Below, piece after piece: positions 1-7,956 of a DNA stretch of 64,000 nt (positions within the stretch are counted from its first letter, which is position 1; each line of letters starts with the position of its first letter). The stretch lies in NCBI RefSeq assembly GCF_002954325.1, contig NZ_MQVX01000001.1, forward strand, positions 2,099,383 to 2,163,382, in the 5' to 3' direction. Source of the stretch: Aureicoccus marinus (GTDB lineage: Bacteria > Bacteroidota > Bacteroidia > Flavobacteriales > Flavobacteriaceae). The position numbers and the translations under genes were made by a program. The notes beneath the pieces were generated by a model. The model was not told the DNA's origin. It made no database searches and worked only from the letters and a program-made list of their open reading frames with translations.

Positions 1-309
1 CAGCTTTACGGCTGTACCATAAGCCAGAATTTCAGAACAACCTTGCATCACCATGGAAGTGGTCAGGCGCACATTGACAATGGCATCGGCCCCCATGCGT
101 TCTGCGTCGCGGTGCATTCGCTGCATGGCCTGCTCGCGGGATTGGGCTTGGAGCTTGGTGTACTCTTCAATTTCGCCCCCCACAATATTCTTTAAGCCAG
201 CAAAGACATCTCGACCAATATTTCGGGCGCGTACGGTGCTGCCGCGGGCAATACCGAGGACTTCAATAATCTCTTTGTTCGGAATGGTTTCAGTGGAAGT
301 AATGATCAT
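1..309 (-). CDS. YbjQ/UPF0145 family protein (partial, C-terminus beyond window)
   Basis: The gene begins at the ATG at 309 and stays open to the left edge, giving 103 residues. The translation starts MIITSTETIP and contains IIEVLGIARGSTVRARNIG, a Met/Arg-rich helix and GADAIVNVRLTTS, the layout of the small cytosolic YbjQ family (also called UPF0145 or putative heavy-metal-binding domain). Family members are about 105-110 residues, so only a few residues are missing. They form ring-shaped oligomers of unknown cellular role. It is transcribed away from the STAS-like gene at 456. The intervening 146 bp show no clear regulatory motif. Confidence 0.88.
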   Translation of the reverse strand, partial: MIITSTETIPNKEIIEVLGIARGSTVRARNIGRDVFAGLKNIVGGEIEEYTKLQAQSREQAMQRMHRDAERMGADAIVNVRLTTSMVMQGCSEILAYGTAVKL

Positions 310-455
310 GATTTACATTTTTTGATTCTGTACTTCTAAATGTACGATTTCATTCGTCGAACCACAAAAGGCGTTGATCGGGCGTAAAATTCGCTCGAAC
401 GGAAACCCAAAGCATAGAAGAAATAAAATAAAGTACTTGTAGGAAAATATAACCC

Positions 456-749
456 ATGTATACCACTGAAGAAAAAATCTGTTGTCGAGCCAGTCTAAAA
501 GGCAGTCTTACACGGAAGAACCACGAGAGCCTGCGCATTTACCTAAATCAATTGATAGAAGAAAACGAGTCTATCATTGTTAGTTTCGAAAATGTCGAGC
601 AGATGGATATGAAGTGTGCCCGCTTACTGCTGTCGGTCTATCACTACGCGAAAACGACGAACAAGAGGATCATGTATATTTCCAAATCAAACCCAAGAAT
701 AGAAAACACCCTGCAAAAGTCGGGATTGAACCACTTATTCTCCTTTTAG
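456..749 (+). CDS. small STAS-like domain protein
   Basis: A 97-residue soluble protein. From about residue 30 it has the alternating strand/helix pattern of a STAS (anti-sigma-factor antagonist) fold: a strand SIIVSFENV, then VEQMDMKCARLLLSVYHYA in the place of the usual D-S-x-G loop and helix, then KRIMYISKSNPRIENTLQKS and a terminal GLNHLF. The phosphorylatable Ser/Thr of classical antagonists is not obvious, because Met-Asp-Met-Lys-Cys occupies that loop. It could be a regulatory partner or an inactive relative. The 3' end overlaps the end of convergent hutG by 15 bp. There is no signal peptide or membrane segment. The family call rests on pattern only. Confidence 0.55.
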   Translation: MYTTEEKICCRASLKGSLTRKNHESLRIYLNQLIEENESIIVSFENVEQMDMKCARLLLSVYHYAKTTNKRIMYISKSNPRIENTLQKSGLNHLFSF

Positions 750-1718
750 ACCGCTAGACAGCTGATGAATGAGTCTCGCTCCCAAAAGAGCAGTTTGGCC
801 CGATCCATCCACCTTGGGATTGCATTCGGCCAAGTCAAGACTAATGAGTTTTTTAGAAGAGCAAAGTCGCTCGATCACCTGTAAACCAAATGAGGGGTCA
901 AATCCCATAGGAGAAGCAGCGCTGACACCGGGCGAAAAAGCCGAAGCAAAACCGTCTAGGTCAATACTCAGGTAGACTGCATCCACTGTATCTAGCCAGG
1001 CATCCAATCGCTCAAGGGACTCCTCTACAAATCCGTGTAGAGTGGTCCCCATTTCTACCCAGTCCACACCAAACTGCCTAGCCGTTTCAAACAATTCAGG
1101 GGGATTGGCTGCTTTTTGAATTCCCAGTACCAAATAGCTAAGGCGGTCCGCATATTCCTCAAGCAATTGGTGGTAAGGCGATCCCGAATGGGCCTTGGGC
1201 TCCGCTCTTCGCAGATCGAAATGAGCATCCAAATTCAAAAGACCGATGTGCTGAGCTGCCCAAGTTTTAGATTCCAATAAACCCTTCGCATGCCCGTAGG
1301 CCATGTCATGACCACCCCCCAAGAGTACCGGAAAGATGCATTGGTCATGCAAGCTGCTGACCGCTTCGCTCAAGGCGAGTTGTGCCTCTTCCAGTTGACC
1401 TTCCTGGCAATGCACATCTCCAAAATCAGTCACCGAAAGTTCTCTGTGGTGCCAGGCCATTTTAGCCAAAGCCTTACGCAAAGCTGTTGGGCCTTCTACC
1501 GCACCTAGCCGTCCGGAATTTCGACGCACTCCTTCATCGCAAGCGTAACCCAAGAATCCAATGTCACTCACCTCGGGAGTAGGCTGCTCTGCTAAATCCA
1601 CTAAACGAATTGCTTCGTGCAGATACTGCGGTCCAAGCTCGACCGGACTTGTTCTTCCCGTCCAGCAGCTCGATTCTGGTCCTTTGTAATTATTTATAAA
1701 TGCTTCACTCCAGGGCAT
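735..1718 (-). CDS. hutG: formimidoylglutamase (arginase/ureohydrolase family)
   Basis: Catalyses the last step of this histidine route, N-formimidoyl-L-glutamate to glutamate plus formamide, using a binuclear Mn centre. The 327 residues show the ureohydrolase metal signature: GGGHD (His137, Asp138), NLDAHFDLR (Asp164, His166, Asp168) and a later SIDLDGFASAFSPG. Length is normal for the family. It is the last gene of the hutH-U-I-G operon and starts 9 bp after the hutI stop. Agmatinase or arginase is the sequence-based alternative, but the operon context decides for HutG. Its 3' end overlaps the convergent STAS-like gene. Confidence 0.93.
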   Translation of the reverse strand: MPWSEAFINNYKGPESSCWTGRTSPVELGPQYLHEAIRLVDLAEQPTPEVSDIGFLGYACDEGVRRNSGRLGAVEGPTALRKALAKMAWHHRELSVTDFGDVHCQEGQLEEAQLALSEAVSSLHDQCIFPVLLGGGHDMAYGHAKGLLESKTWAAQHIGLLNLDAHFDLRRAEPKAHSGSPYHQLLEEYADRLSYLVLGIQKAANPPELFETARQFGVDWVEMGTTLHGFVEESLERLDAWLDTVDAVYLSIDLDGFASAFSPGVSAASPMGFDPSFGLQVIERLCSSKKLISLDLAECNPKVDGSGQTALLGARLIHQLSSGLKGE

Positions 1719-1727
1719 AGGCTCAAA

Positions 1728-2966
1728 CTAGGGGTTCCAGATTTCTCCTTGAATATACACCTCCTCCACCAGGTTGTGCGCAAACCGATAGGGAATCTCG
1801 GCATAGCTCTCAAGCGGCCTTGTCACCAAAAGGTTGGCCTTTTTTCCTAAGCTTATGCTCCCCACCTCTTTTTCCAGACCCATGGCGAAAGCCCCATTCA
1901 GGGTTGCCGCATTGATCGCTTCTTCCGGGGTCATCTGCATTTTGACGCAAGCTAGACTGACCACAAAGCTCATATTGCCCGAAGGGGCAGAACCCGGGTT
2001 GTAATCGGTCGCCAAAACCAGGGGCACACCGGCCTCCATGAGACGTTTAACAGGAGTATAGGGGATACTCAAAAAGTGAGAACAGCCCGGCAAAGCCACC
2101 GCCAGGGTATCGCTGGCCTGCAAGGACTTTACATCTTCTTCTCTTAACTCTTCCAAATGATCCACCGTGAGTGCTCTGCCCTCAACCGCTTTTTGCACCC
2201 CTCCAAAGGCGTGAAACTGATTAACGTGGATCTTGGCCGCTAAACCGTACTCTTGGCCAACCTGAATTACGCGCTCCGTATCGTCCAGGTCGAAGTAACC
2301 CTTTTCACAAAAAAGATCGATATAATCGGCCAAACCTTCTTTGACTACTTCAGGCAAGACCTCTTCGAGCATGAGATCCACAAAGGCAGACTTGTTCTCT
2401 TTGAATTCAAGTGGAAGGGCATGCGCAGCCAGAAAGGTCGCCCGAACTTCTACGGGGTAGTTTTCCTTTAGGCGGCGGATGACCCGGAGCATTTTCAGCT
2501 CGGCTTCGGGGGTCAGGCCATAGCCTGACTTAATTTCGACCGCGGTGGTTCCCAGGGTCATGATTTCTTCTAAACGCTGTGCACTTTGGCGGTAGAGTTC
2601 GTCTTCCTCAGTTTTTTCAAGAAGTTTGGCTGATTGTAAAATACCACCGCCTTTCTCAGCGATTTCGGCATAGCTCAATCCCTTGATTCGGTCCACAAAT
2701 TCCCCACTTCGATTTCCGGCATAGACCAAATGGGTGTGGGAATCACACCAGCCAGGTAAAACGGCGCGTCCGGCCAAACTCTTCCTGGGAATTTCGAGAC
2801 CCGGACATTGTTCCATCGGTCCATAGGCGGCGATACGGCCTTCGGAAACCAGAAGGAAAGCGTTTTCAAGCAAAGGCAATTGTTTCATCTCTTCTCCTCG
2901 CAGAGGGGTTTCCTGTCCTTCTCGGACCTGGACCAATTGCTTGATGTCGGTTAAGAGTACATCCAT
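1728..2966 (-). CDS. hutI: imidazolonepropionase
   Basis: Cytosolic amidohydrolase-superfamily enzyme that hydrolyses 4-imidazolone-5-propionate to N-formimidoyl-glutamate, the third step of histidine degradation. The 412-residue product has the expected markers in order: GWCDSHTHLVYAG near residue 75 (metal-binding His pair), EIKSGYGLTPEAE, AAHALP, IHVNQFHAFGG, VDHLEEL and VLATDYNPGSAPSGNM. Length matches characterised HutI. The start lies just downstream of the hutU stop at 2969, so the two are translationally close. No truncation is seen. Confidence 0.96.
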   Translation of the reverse strand: MDVLLTDIKQLVQVREGQETPLRGEEMKQLPLLENAFLLVSEGRIAAYGPMEQCPGLEIPRKSLAGRAVLPGWCDSHTHLVYAGNRSGEFVDRIKGLSYAEIAEKGGGILQSAKLLEKTEEDELYRQSAQRLEEIMTLGTTAVEIKSGYGLTPEAELKMLRVIRRLKENYPVEVRATFLAAHALPLEFKENKSAFVDLMLEEVLPEVVKEGLADYIDLFCEKGYFDLDDTERVIQVGQEYGLAAKIHVNQFHAFGGVQKAVEGRALTVDHLEELREEDVKSLQASDTLAVALPGCSHFLSIPYTPVKRLMEAGVPLVLATDYNPGSAPSGNMSFVVSLACVKMQMTPEEAINAATLNGAFAMGLEKEVGSISLGKKANLLVTRPLESYAEIPYRFAHNLVEEVYIQGEIWNP

Positions 2967-2968
2967 CG

Positions 2969-4963
2969 CTAAAATTGGTTTAAGTGCTCTTCTGCAACCA
3001 GGTGAGGCAGCTGTACGCGAAGTCCAGGACTGCGTTCCATTTCGCGCTCAATGGCCAAACGGGCGTTGGGGTTTCGGGCCCAACTACGTCGTGCGACCCC
3101 ATTATTGACATCGTAAAACAACATGGACTGCAGACGTTTGGAAGCCTGTTCCGATCCATCCAATACCAATCCAAATCCGCCATTGATCACTTCTCCCCAA
3201 CCGACTCCTCCACCATTGTGAATAGAAACCCACGAAGCTCCTCGAAAGGAATCTCCGATCACATTGTGAATGGCCATATCGGCCGTGAACTGGCTGCCGT
3301 CGTATATGTTGGACGTCTCGCGGTACGGAGAATCCGTTCCCGAAACATCGTGGTGGTCTCGACCCAAAACAACCGGGCCGATTTCCCCTTTTTCGATGGC
3401 ATCGTTAAAGGCCTGTGCAATAGCGATTCGCCCTACGGCATCCGCATAGAGAATACGGGCCTGAGAGCCAACAACCAGCTTGTTCTCGCCAGCCTGTTGA
3501 ATCCAGTTCAGGTTGTCCTGCATCTGCTGTTGGATTTCTTCTGGGGCTTCCTGAATCAGTTTTTCGAGGACGCGGGCCGCAATGGCATCGGTCTTTTCCA
3601 AATCCGAAGGCTTGCCGGAAGCACAGACCCAGCGGAAAGGTCCAAAACCGAAATCAAAGCAGAGAGGTCCTAAAATATCCTGCACATAAGAAGGGTAGCG
3701 GAACTCTTTTTGGTCACTTGTTCCTACCGCCGCCCCGGCACGTTTACTCTCGAGCAAAAAGGCATTCCCATAATCAAAGAAGTAGGTGCCCATACTGCTG
3801 TGGCGATTAATGGCCTCCACCTGTCTTCTCAGAGATTCCTGCACCTTTTCCTCAAAGCGGATGGGATCTTCCTTCATCATCTGGTTGGACTCTTCAAAAG
3901 ACAGTCCAGCGGGGTAATAACCCCCCGAATAGGGCAGGTGCAAAGAGGTTTGGTCTGAACCGAGGTGAACATGAATTCCTTCGTCCGCAAAGCGCTCCCA
4001 AACATCCACTACATTCCCGATAAAGGCCAAAGAGCGTACGGCTTTTTGTGCGGTCAACTCCTTCACGCGATAGATGAGCTCATCCATATCGCGGATCAAT
4101 TCGTCTACCCAGCCTTGGGCGTGACGTTTTTCCGCGGCATGGGGGTTGATCTCGGCACAAACACTCAGGCAGCCAGCAATGTTTCCAGCCTTGGGCTGAG
4201 CACCGCTCATTCCGCCCAATCCGGCGGTCAAGAAGAGTTTTCCTCCTCCGCTTTCTCCAGGCTTTAAAATCTTACGCAAAGCGTTCATTACCGTAATCGT
4301 GGTACCGTGAACAATTCCTTGCGGCCCTATGTACATATAAGAGCCCGCAGTCATTTGCCCGTACTGGGTAACCCCTAAGGCGTTGTACTTATCCCAATCG
4401 GCTGGCTTGGAGTGGTTGGGAATCATCATACCATTGGTCACCACGACCCGTGGACTGCCGGGCGCCGACGGGAAGAGTCCCATAGGATGCCCCGAATACA
4501 TATGCAGACTCTGGTCCTCGTTCATTTCGGCGAGGTACTTCATACAGAGTCGGTACTGGGCCCAATTCTGAAAGACGGCACCGTTCCCTCCGTAGGTGAT
4601 GAGTTCCTGCGGGTGCTGGGCCACCTCCGGATCCAGGTTGTTCTGGATCATCAACTGAATGGCCGCCGCTTCGGTGCAATTCGCCGGGTAGTCCTCAATA
4701 GGGCGAGCGTGGATCGGGTGCTCCGGCATAAAGCGGTACATATAAATCCGGCCGTATTCCTGCAATTCCTGCGCGAATTCCGGAGCGAGTTCAGCGTGCC
4801 ATTCGGGTTTGAAATAACGCAGAGCGTTACGCAGTGCCAGTTTTTTTTCGGCTGGACTGAGAACTTGCTTGCGGCGAGGCGCGTGCGAAAACTGATCGCT
4901 TCGGCCTTTAGGCGGGGGGAGCCGATCGGGTATTCCTTGAAGAATTTCTTCTTTAAATGTCAT
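2969..4963 (-). CDS. hutU: urocanate hydratase
   Basis: NAD-dependent urocanase converting urocanate to imidazolone propionate, second step of the hut pathway. The preferred start is the ATG at 4963 (MTFKEEILQGIPDRLP), giving 664 residues, the longer urocanase type common in Bacteroidota. A longer reading to 5020 exists, but those codons overlap the reconstructed 3' end of hutH, so I reject it. Recognisable blocks are YGGNGAVFQNWAQY, LTAGLGGMSGAQPKAGN (nucleotide-binding region), GSDQTSLHLPYSGGYYPAG, FDFGFGPFRWVCASGKPSDL (with the catalytic-region Cys) and SIHNGGGVGWGEVINGG. It lies 10 bp after the hutH stop and 2 bp before hutI. Confidence 0.96.
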   Translation of the reverse strand: MTFKEEILQGIPDRLPPPKGRSDQFSHAPRRKQVLSPAEKKLALRNALRYFKPEWHAELAPEFAQELQEYGRIYMYRFMPEHPIHARPIEDYPANCTEAAAIQLMIQNNLDPEVAQHPQELITYGGNGAVFQNWAQYRLCMKYLAEMNEDQSLHMYSGHPMGLFPSAPGSPRVVVTNGMMIPNHSKPADWDKYNALGVTQYGQMTAGSYMYIGPQGIVHGTTITVMNALRKILKPGESGGGKLFLTAGLGGMSGAQPKAGNIAGCLSVCAEINPHAAEKRHAQGWVDELIRDMDELIYRVKELTAQKAVRSLAFIGNVVDVWERFADEGIHVHLGSDQTSLHLPYSGGYYPAGLSFEESNQMMKEDPIRFEEKVQESLRRQVEAINRHSSMGTYFFDYGNAFLLESKRAGAAVGTSDQKEFRYPSYVQDILGPLCFDFGFGPFRWVCASGKPSDLEKTDAIAARVLEKLIQEAPEEIQQQMQDNLNWIQQAGENKLVVGSQARILYADAVGRIAIAQAFNDAIEKGEIGPVVLGRDHHDVSGTDSPYRETSNIYDGSQFTADMAIHNVIGDSFRGASWVSIHNGGGVGWGEVINGGFGLVLDGSEQASKRLQSMLFYDVNNGVARRSWARNPNARLAIEREMERSPGLRVQLPHLVAEEHLNQF

Positions 4964-4973
4964 AGCGTTTGTT

Positions 4974-6466
4974 TTAGACCAGGAACTGGCGGTTTCTAAC
5001 CAATTGGACAAGGGCATCAATATCGGGTTTGAGCAAACGGTCTTCCTCCAGGGGGGGAACCTGCTGTCGGACTATTCGGAGGTTTTCTTCAATTTTATCT
5101 GAGAAGCGCAATGGGCGTCTAAACTCCAGCGCTTGGGAGCCATCAGAATTTCGATGGCCAGAATTTTTTCGAGGTTGCCGAGGACCTGGTTGAATTTACG
5201 TCCCGAAATACTTCCCATGGACACGTGATCTTCCTGCCCCAAAGAGGTGGGAATACTGTCGGCGGAAGACGGAAAGCAAAGCGATTTGTTCTCGCTTACC
5301 AAAGCAGCCGTGGTGTACTGAGGGATCATCATCCCGGAATGCAAGCCCTCTTTGCGGGTTAAAAAACGAGGCAAGCCATAGCGGCCTTCTAAAAGCAAAT
5401 AGGAACGGCGATCCGAAATATTCCCCAATTCAGAGGCGGCAACAGTGGCGTAATCCAGGGCCATGGCCAGGGGCTGCCCGTGAAAGTTTCCGCCCGAAAT
5501 AATTTCTTCAGCCGAAAAAACCAAAGGGTTATCGGTGACCGAATTACTTTCGATCTCAGCCAATTCTTTGAGGTGCGCAAAGGCATTGCGCGAAGCACCA
5601 TGTACTTGCGGGATACAACGTACCGAATAAGGATCCTGCACCCGGTCGCAGTCTTCGTGCGAAGCCAAATTCTCTGAATGCTCAAGAAAGGCCCTCATCC
5701 GGGCCGCCACCACTTGGCTGCCGTGAAAAGGACGGCACTGATGAAGCCCTTCGTGAAAGGGCGAACTGCTGCCTTGGTAGCCTTCCAGGGTCATGGCGCC
5801 AGCCAGATCGGCCAGGTCCAGGAGATACTTCATTTTATCCAATCCTTGGAGTGTATGGGCCAGGATGAACTGGGTCCCGTTGATCAGGGCCAATCCTTCT
5901 TTTCCACTTAAGCGAAGGGGGGCAATCCCCGCCTCAGAGTAGACCTCTTGAGCAGAATGACGCTCCCCATTGACCCAGAATTCTCCTTCCCCGATCAAGG
6001 GCAAAAACAAATGAGACAAGGGCGCCAAATCCCCAGAAGCCCCTACAGAGCCTTGCTCGGGAACCACCGGTATCCAGTCTTTTTCTAAGAATAAGAAAAG
6101 GCGTTCCACTAAGAGTAAACGCACCCCGGAATACCCGCGGCACAAGGCGTGGATTTTGCAAATGAGCATGAGTTTAGAGAGCTCTGCCGCAATGGGCTGC
6201 CCCACTCCGACGGCATGGCTGAGCAGAAGGTTCTGTTGGAGTTCTCCACTCTGCTCTGCGCTGACCTGGGTATCGCAAAGCGGACCAAAACCGGTATTGA
6301 TTCCGTAATGCGCCTCATCAGAATCCAAAACCGTCTCCACATGCTTGCGGCTGTTCTGTAGGCGTTTGATGGCCTCTTCATCCAACTCGGGAATACGGGG
6401 CATTTGCAGAAGCTCCATGGCTTTTTCGAGCTGCAAATCGTTTTTTCCCCATTTAAAATCACTCAT
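4974..6466 (-). CDS. hutH: histidine ammonia-lyase, broken by a 1-base frameshift near 5138
   Basis: Deaminates L-histidine to trans-urocanate, entry to the hut pathway. The N-terminal part includes the MIO prosthetic-group tripeptide in GSVGASGDLAPLS, and then NGTQF and SVTDNPLVF. As read, the frame ends at 5072 with a non-family tail. Adding one base near 5138 (GCT-CCC to GCT-TCC on the coding strand) restores SQALEFRRPLRFSDKIEEN and then PPLEEDRLLKPDI, the normal C-terminus, stopping at 4974 and giving 497 residues. The restored stop is 10 bp before hutU. The gene is divergent from the LysR gene at 6549. I think the lesion is a sequencing indel. A real mutation would remove the last ~50 residues. 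Confidence 0.93.
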
Positions 6467-6480
6467 TTGGACATGTATTT

Positions 6481-6536
6481 ATTGGTATTTTAAAAGTAGA
6501 TGTAGAATTAATACCTTACAATGAATTATTAATACC
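6481..6536. promoter_or_regulatory. candidate hut operator: two ATTAATACC repeats plus an inverted GGTAT
   Basis: The 82-bp gap between hutH and the divergent LysR gene holds ATTAATACC at 6507-6515 and again at 6528-6536, exactly 21 bp apart (two helical turns). A reversed partial copy ATTGGTATT lies at 6481-6489. Same-face spaced repeats in the shared promoter of a LysR gene and its divergent operon are typical of LysR tetramer sites. The assignment is inferred from position and spacing. Confidence 0.5.
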
Positions 6537-6548
6537 CTATCAATAACT

Positions 6549-7445
6549 ATGAGTTATGATTACTCCTTGATTGAACTGCGCTATTTTCAGGTTTTAGCGG
6601 AGGAATTGCACTTCGGCCGGGCGGCAGAAAAACTCTTTATTACACAGCCCGCTTTGAGCAAGCAAATCAAACGCTTGGAGTCACGTTTAGAGACGGTGCT
6701 CTTTGACCGCCACAACCGCAAAGTGGAACTCAGTGAGTCCGGACGCTTTTTACAGGAAAAAGTCAAGGTACTCTTGGAAAACTGGAAGAAAGACGTCAAT
6801 TACGCCCAACAAATCCAACAAGGCCTGGCCGGTAACCTCCGCATCGGGTATGTGGGGTCGGCCATACAATTCCTCACCCAGGAATTGCTGCTTAAAATCA
6901 GAAAGGGCTACCCAGACATCAGCTTTGAGTTGGAAGAGATGGGAAACAGTCGACAGGCCCAGCTTCTGAGCGAAGGCTCGCTGGATATTGGCTTTATGCG
7001 CTCCGAAACCGAAATCAAAGGTCTGGCGTCATCCGTTGTTCAAAAAGACCACTTCTGTTTGGTGGTCCCTCAAAACTACAAGCGACTGACCCGTATTCAA
7101 TCCCCGGAAGACCTCAGCATGCTGAAGGAAGAAGACTTCATTTTATTCGACTCGGAATACAGCCCTACTTACTTTGAACGCCTAATGCAAATTTTTGAGC
7201 GGGCCGGTTTTAAACCCAAGATTGCACACAAGACCGTGCACGCCCACACCATTTACAACCTGGTCGAAAACGGTTTTGGTATCGCCATTGTTCCCCAATC
7301 CCTGCAGTACGGCTTTGCGATGAACATTCAATTCATTCCCCTGGACCCCTTCCCCCAGGAGGCCAGTTTGCGTATGGTCTGGAATACAAGCAATCTCAGC
7401 GAGGTATTACGACGCAGTTTAGGCCTGCTTCCCGTACAATCCTAG
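6549..7445 (+). CDS. LysR-family transcriptional regulator, probable hut regulator
   Basis: A 298-residue LysR protein. It has an N-terminal winged helix-turn-helix (residues 5-65; LRYFQVLAEELHFGRAAEKL, then ITQPALSKQIKRLE) and a periplasmic-binding-like effector domain from about residue 90 (GNLRIGYVGSAIQFL, LDIGFMR, VENGFGIAIVPQSL). It is transcribed divergently from hutH, and no HutC repressor is present in the window, so it most likely responds to urocanate or histidine and controls the hut operon and itself. Length and domain order are normal. The inducer cannot be read from sequence. Confidence 0.9.
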   Translation: MSYDYSLIELRYFQVLAEELHFGRAAEKLFITQPALSKQIKRLESRLETVLFDRHNRKVELSESGRFLQEKVKVLLENWKKDVNYAQQIQQGLAGNLRIGYVGSAIQFLTQELLLKIRKGYPDISFELEEMGNSRQAQLLSEGSLDIGFMRSETEIKGLASSVVQKDHFCLVVPQNYKRLTRIQSPEDLSMLKEEDFILFDSEYSPTYFERLMQIFERAGFKPKIAHKTVHAHTIYNLVENGFGIAIVPQSLQYGFAMNIQFIPLDPFPQEASLRMVWNTSNLSEVLRRSLGLLPVQS

Positions 7446-7525
7446 CAGCACGACTATTTTAAATTATTCTAAATCTATATACCTGAATTCCAGCTATTTA
7501 ATTTCATTCTAAGGATCTTGGATGC

Positions 7526-7533
7526 TAAGTTTG
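7526..7533 (+). promoter_or_regulatory. TAnnTTTG promoter element of the Cys-rich gene
   Basis: TAAGTTTG matches the Bacteroidota -7 consensus TAnnTTTG and sits 17 bp before the ATG at 7551, giving a short leader. Confidence 0.5.
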
Positions 7534-7550
7534 AATAAAAAGAATGAATT

Positions 7551-7796
7551 ATGGCGATTAGACTAGCAAGCAACTGTGTGAATTGCAAGAACCTGGCAGA
7601 AGGTTCCCTCTGTTCACAACACAATATTGAAGTCACCGAAAAGCACACCTGTGACAGTTTTACCATGAAAGAAGCCCTTAAGTCAGATGTCAACTGTGGC
7701 ACCTGTTCCCGCTTCAATAGGCCCAGCTGTGCACACCCGGCCAAAGCCTCTGCAGAGATGACTTGCGCCAAGTGGGCACCCCAAGCGATGGCTTAG
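7551..7796 (+). CDS. small cysteine-rich protein of unknown function
   Basis: An 81-residue soluble protein with eight cysteines arranged as two similar blocks: C-x2-C then C (CVNCKNLAEGSLC) with a further Cys in HTCDSF, and again CGTCSRFNRPSC with a Cys in MTCAKW. The repeat of CxxC-x7-C suggests two small metal (Zn) or Fe-S knuckles or a disulfide-rich fold. It has no signal peptide, so metal binding in the cytosol is more likely than disulfides. I do not recognise a named family. It has its own TAnnTTTG promoter and an intrinsic terminator about 110 bp downstream, and so appears monocistronic. Confidence 0.7.
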   Translation: MAIRLASNCVNCKNLAEGSLCSQHNIEVTEKHTCDSFTMKEALKSDVNCGTCSRFNRPSCAHPAKASAEMTCAKWAPQAMA

Positions 7797-7836
7797 GTTA
7801 ACATTGGGTAAAGGAATTGTATCTGCCCCCTTTTGG

Positions 7837-7939
7837 CTTGTTCAAAAGATGGTGGCAGACTACCTTTAACACTGTTCAAAATGAACAAGGTTAGGTAAAT
7901 TACAAAAGCCGCTCGTTTCTCATCGGGCGGCTTTTTTTT
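7837..7939 (+). other. structured 3' region, possible small RNA between the Cys-rich gene and the terminator
   Basis: After the Cys-rich gene comes CTTGTTCA (7837-7844), matched by TGAACAAG (7882-7889), and an inner perfect TGTTCA-AAA-TGAACA hairpin. TACCTTTA at 7861-7868 resembles a -7 element, with TTG 20 bp upstream at 7838. The strong terminator ends at 7939. This could be a short transcript of about 70 nt or simply a structured 3' UTR. Confidence 0.25.
7904..7939 (+). terminator. rho-independent terminator
   Basis: AAAAGCCGC and GCGGCTTTTTTTT form a GC-rich stem with a short loop followed by eight T. It ends transcription from the Cys-rich gene and faces the 3' end of the convergent DUF3857 gene. 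Confidence 0.85.
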
Positions 7940-7956
7940 ATGTCTTTTTTAATGGA

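Noticed and set aside
53-325. Plus-strand open frame over the YbjQ gene
   Set aside because: The minus strand encodes a clear YbjQ-family protein; the plus frame has no family features and is antisense shadow.
2984-3673. 229-residue plus-strand open frame inside hutU
   Set aside because: Antisense to a strongly conserved enzyme; no recognisable protein features.
4964-5020. Longer start for hutU at 5020
   Set aside because: These codons coincide with the C-terminal coding sequence of hutH in another frame once its frameshift is repaired; MTFKEEI at 4963 matches urocanases.
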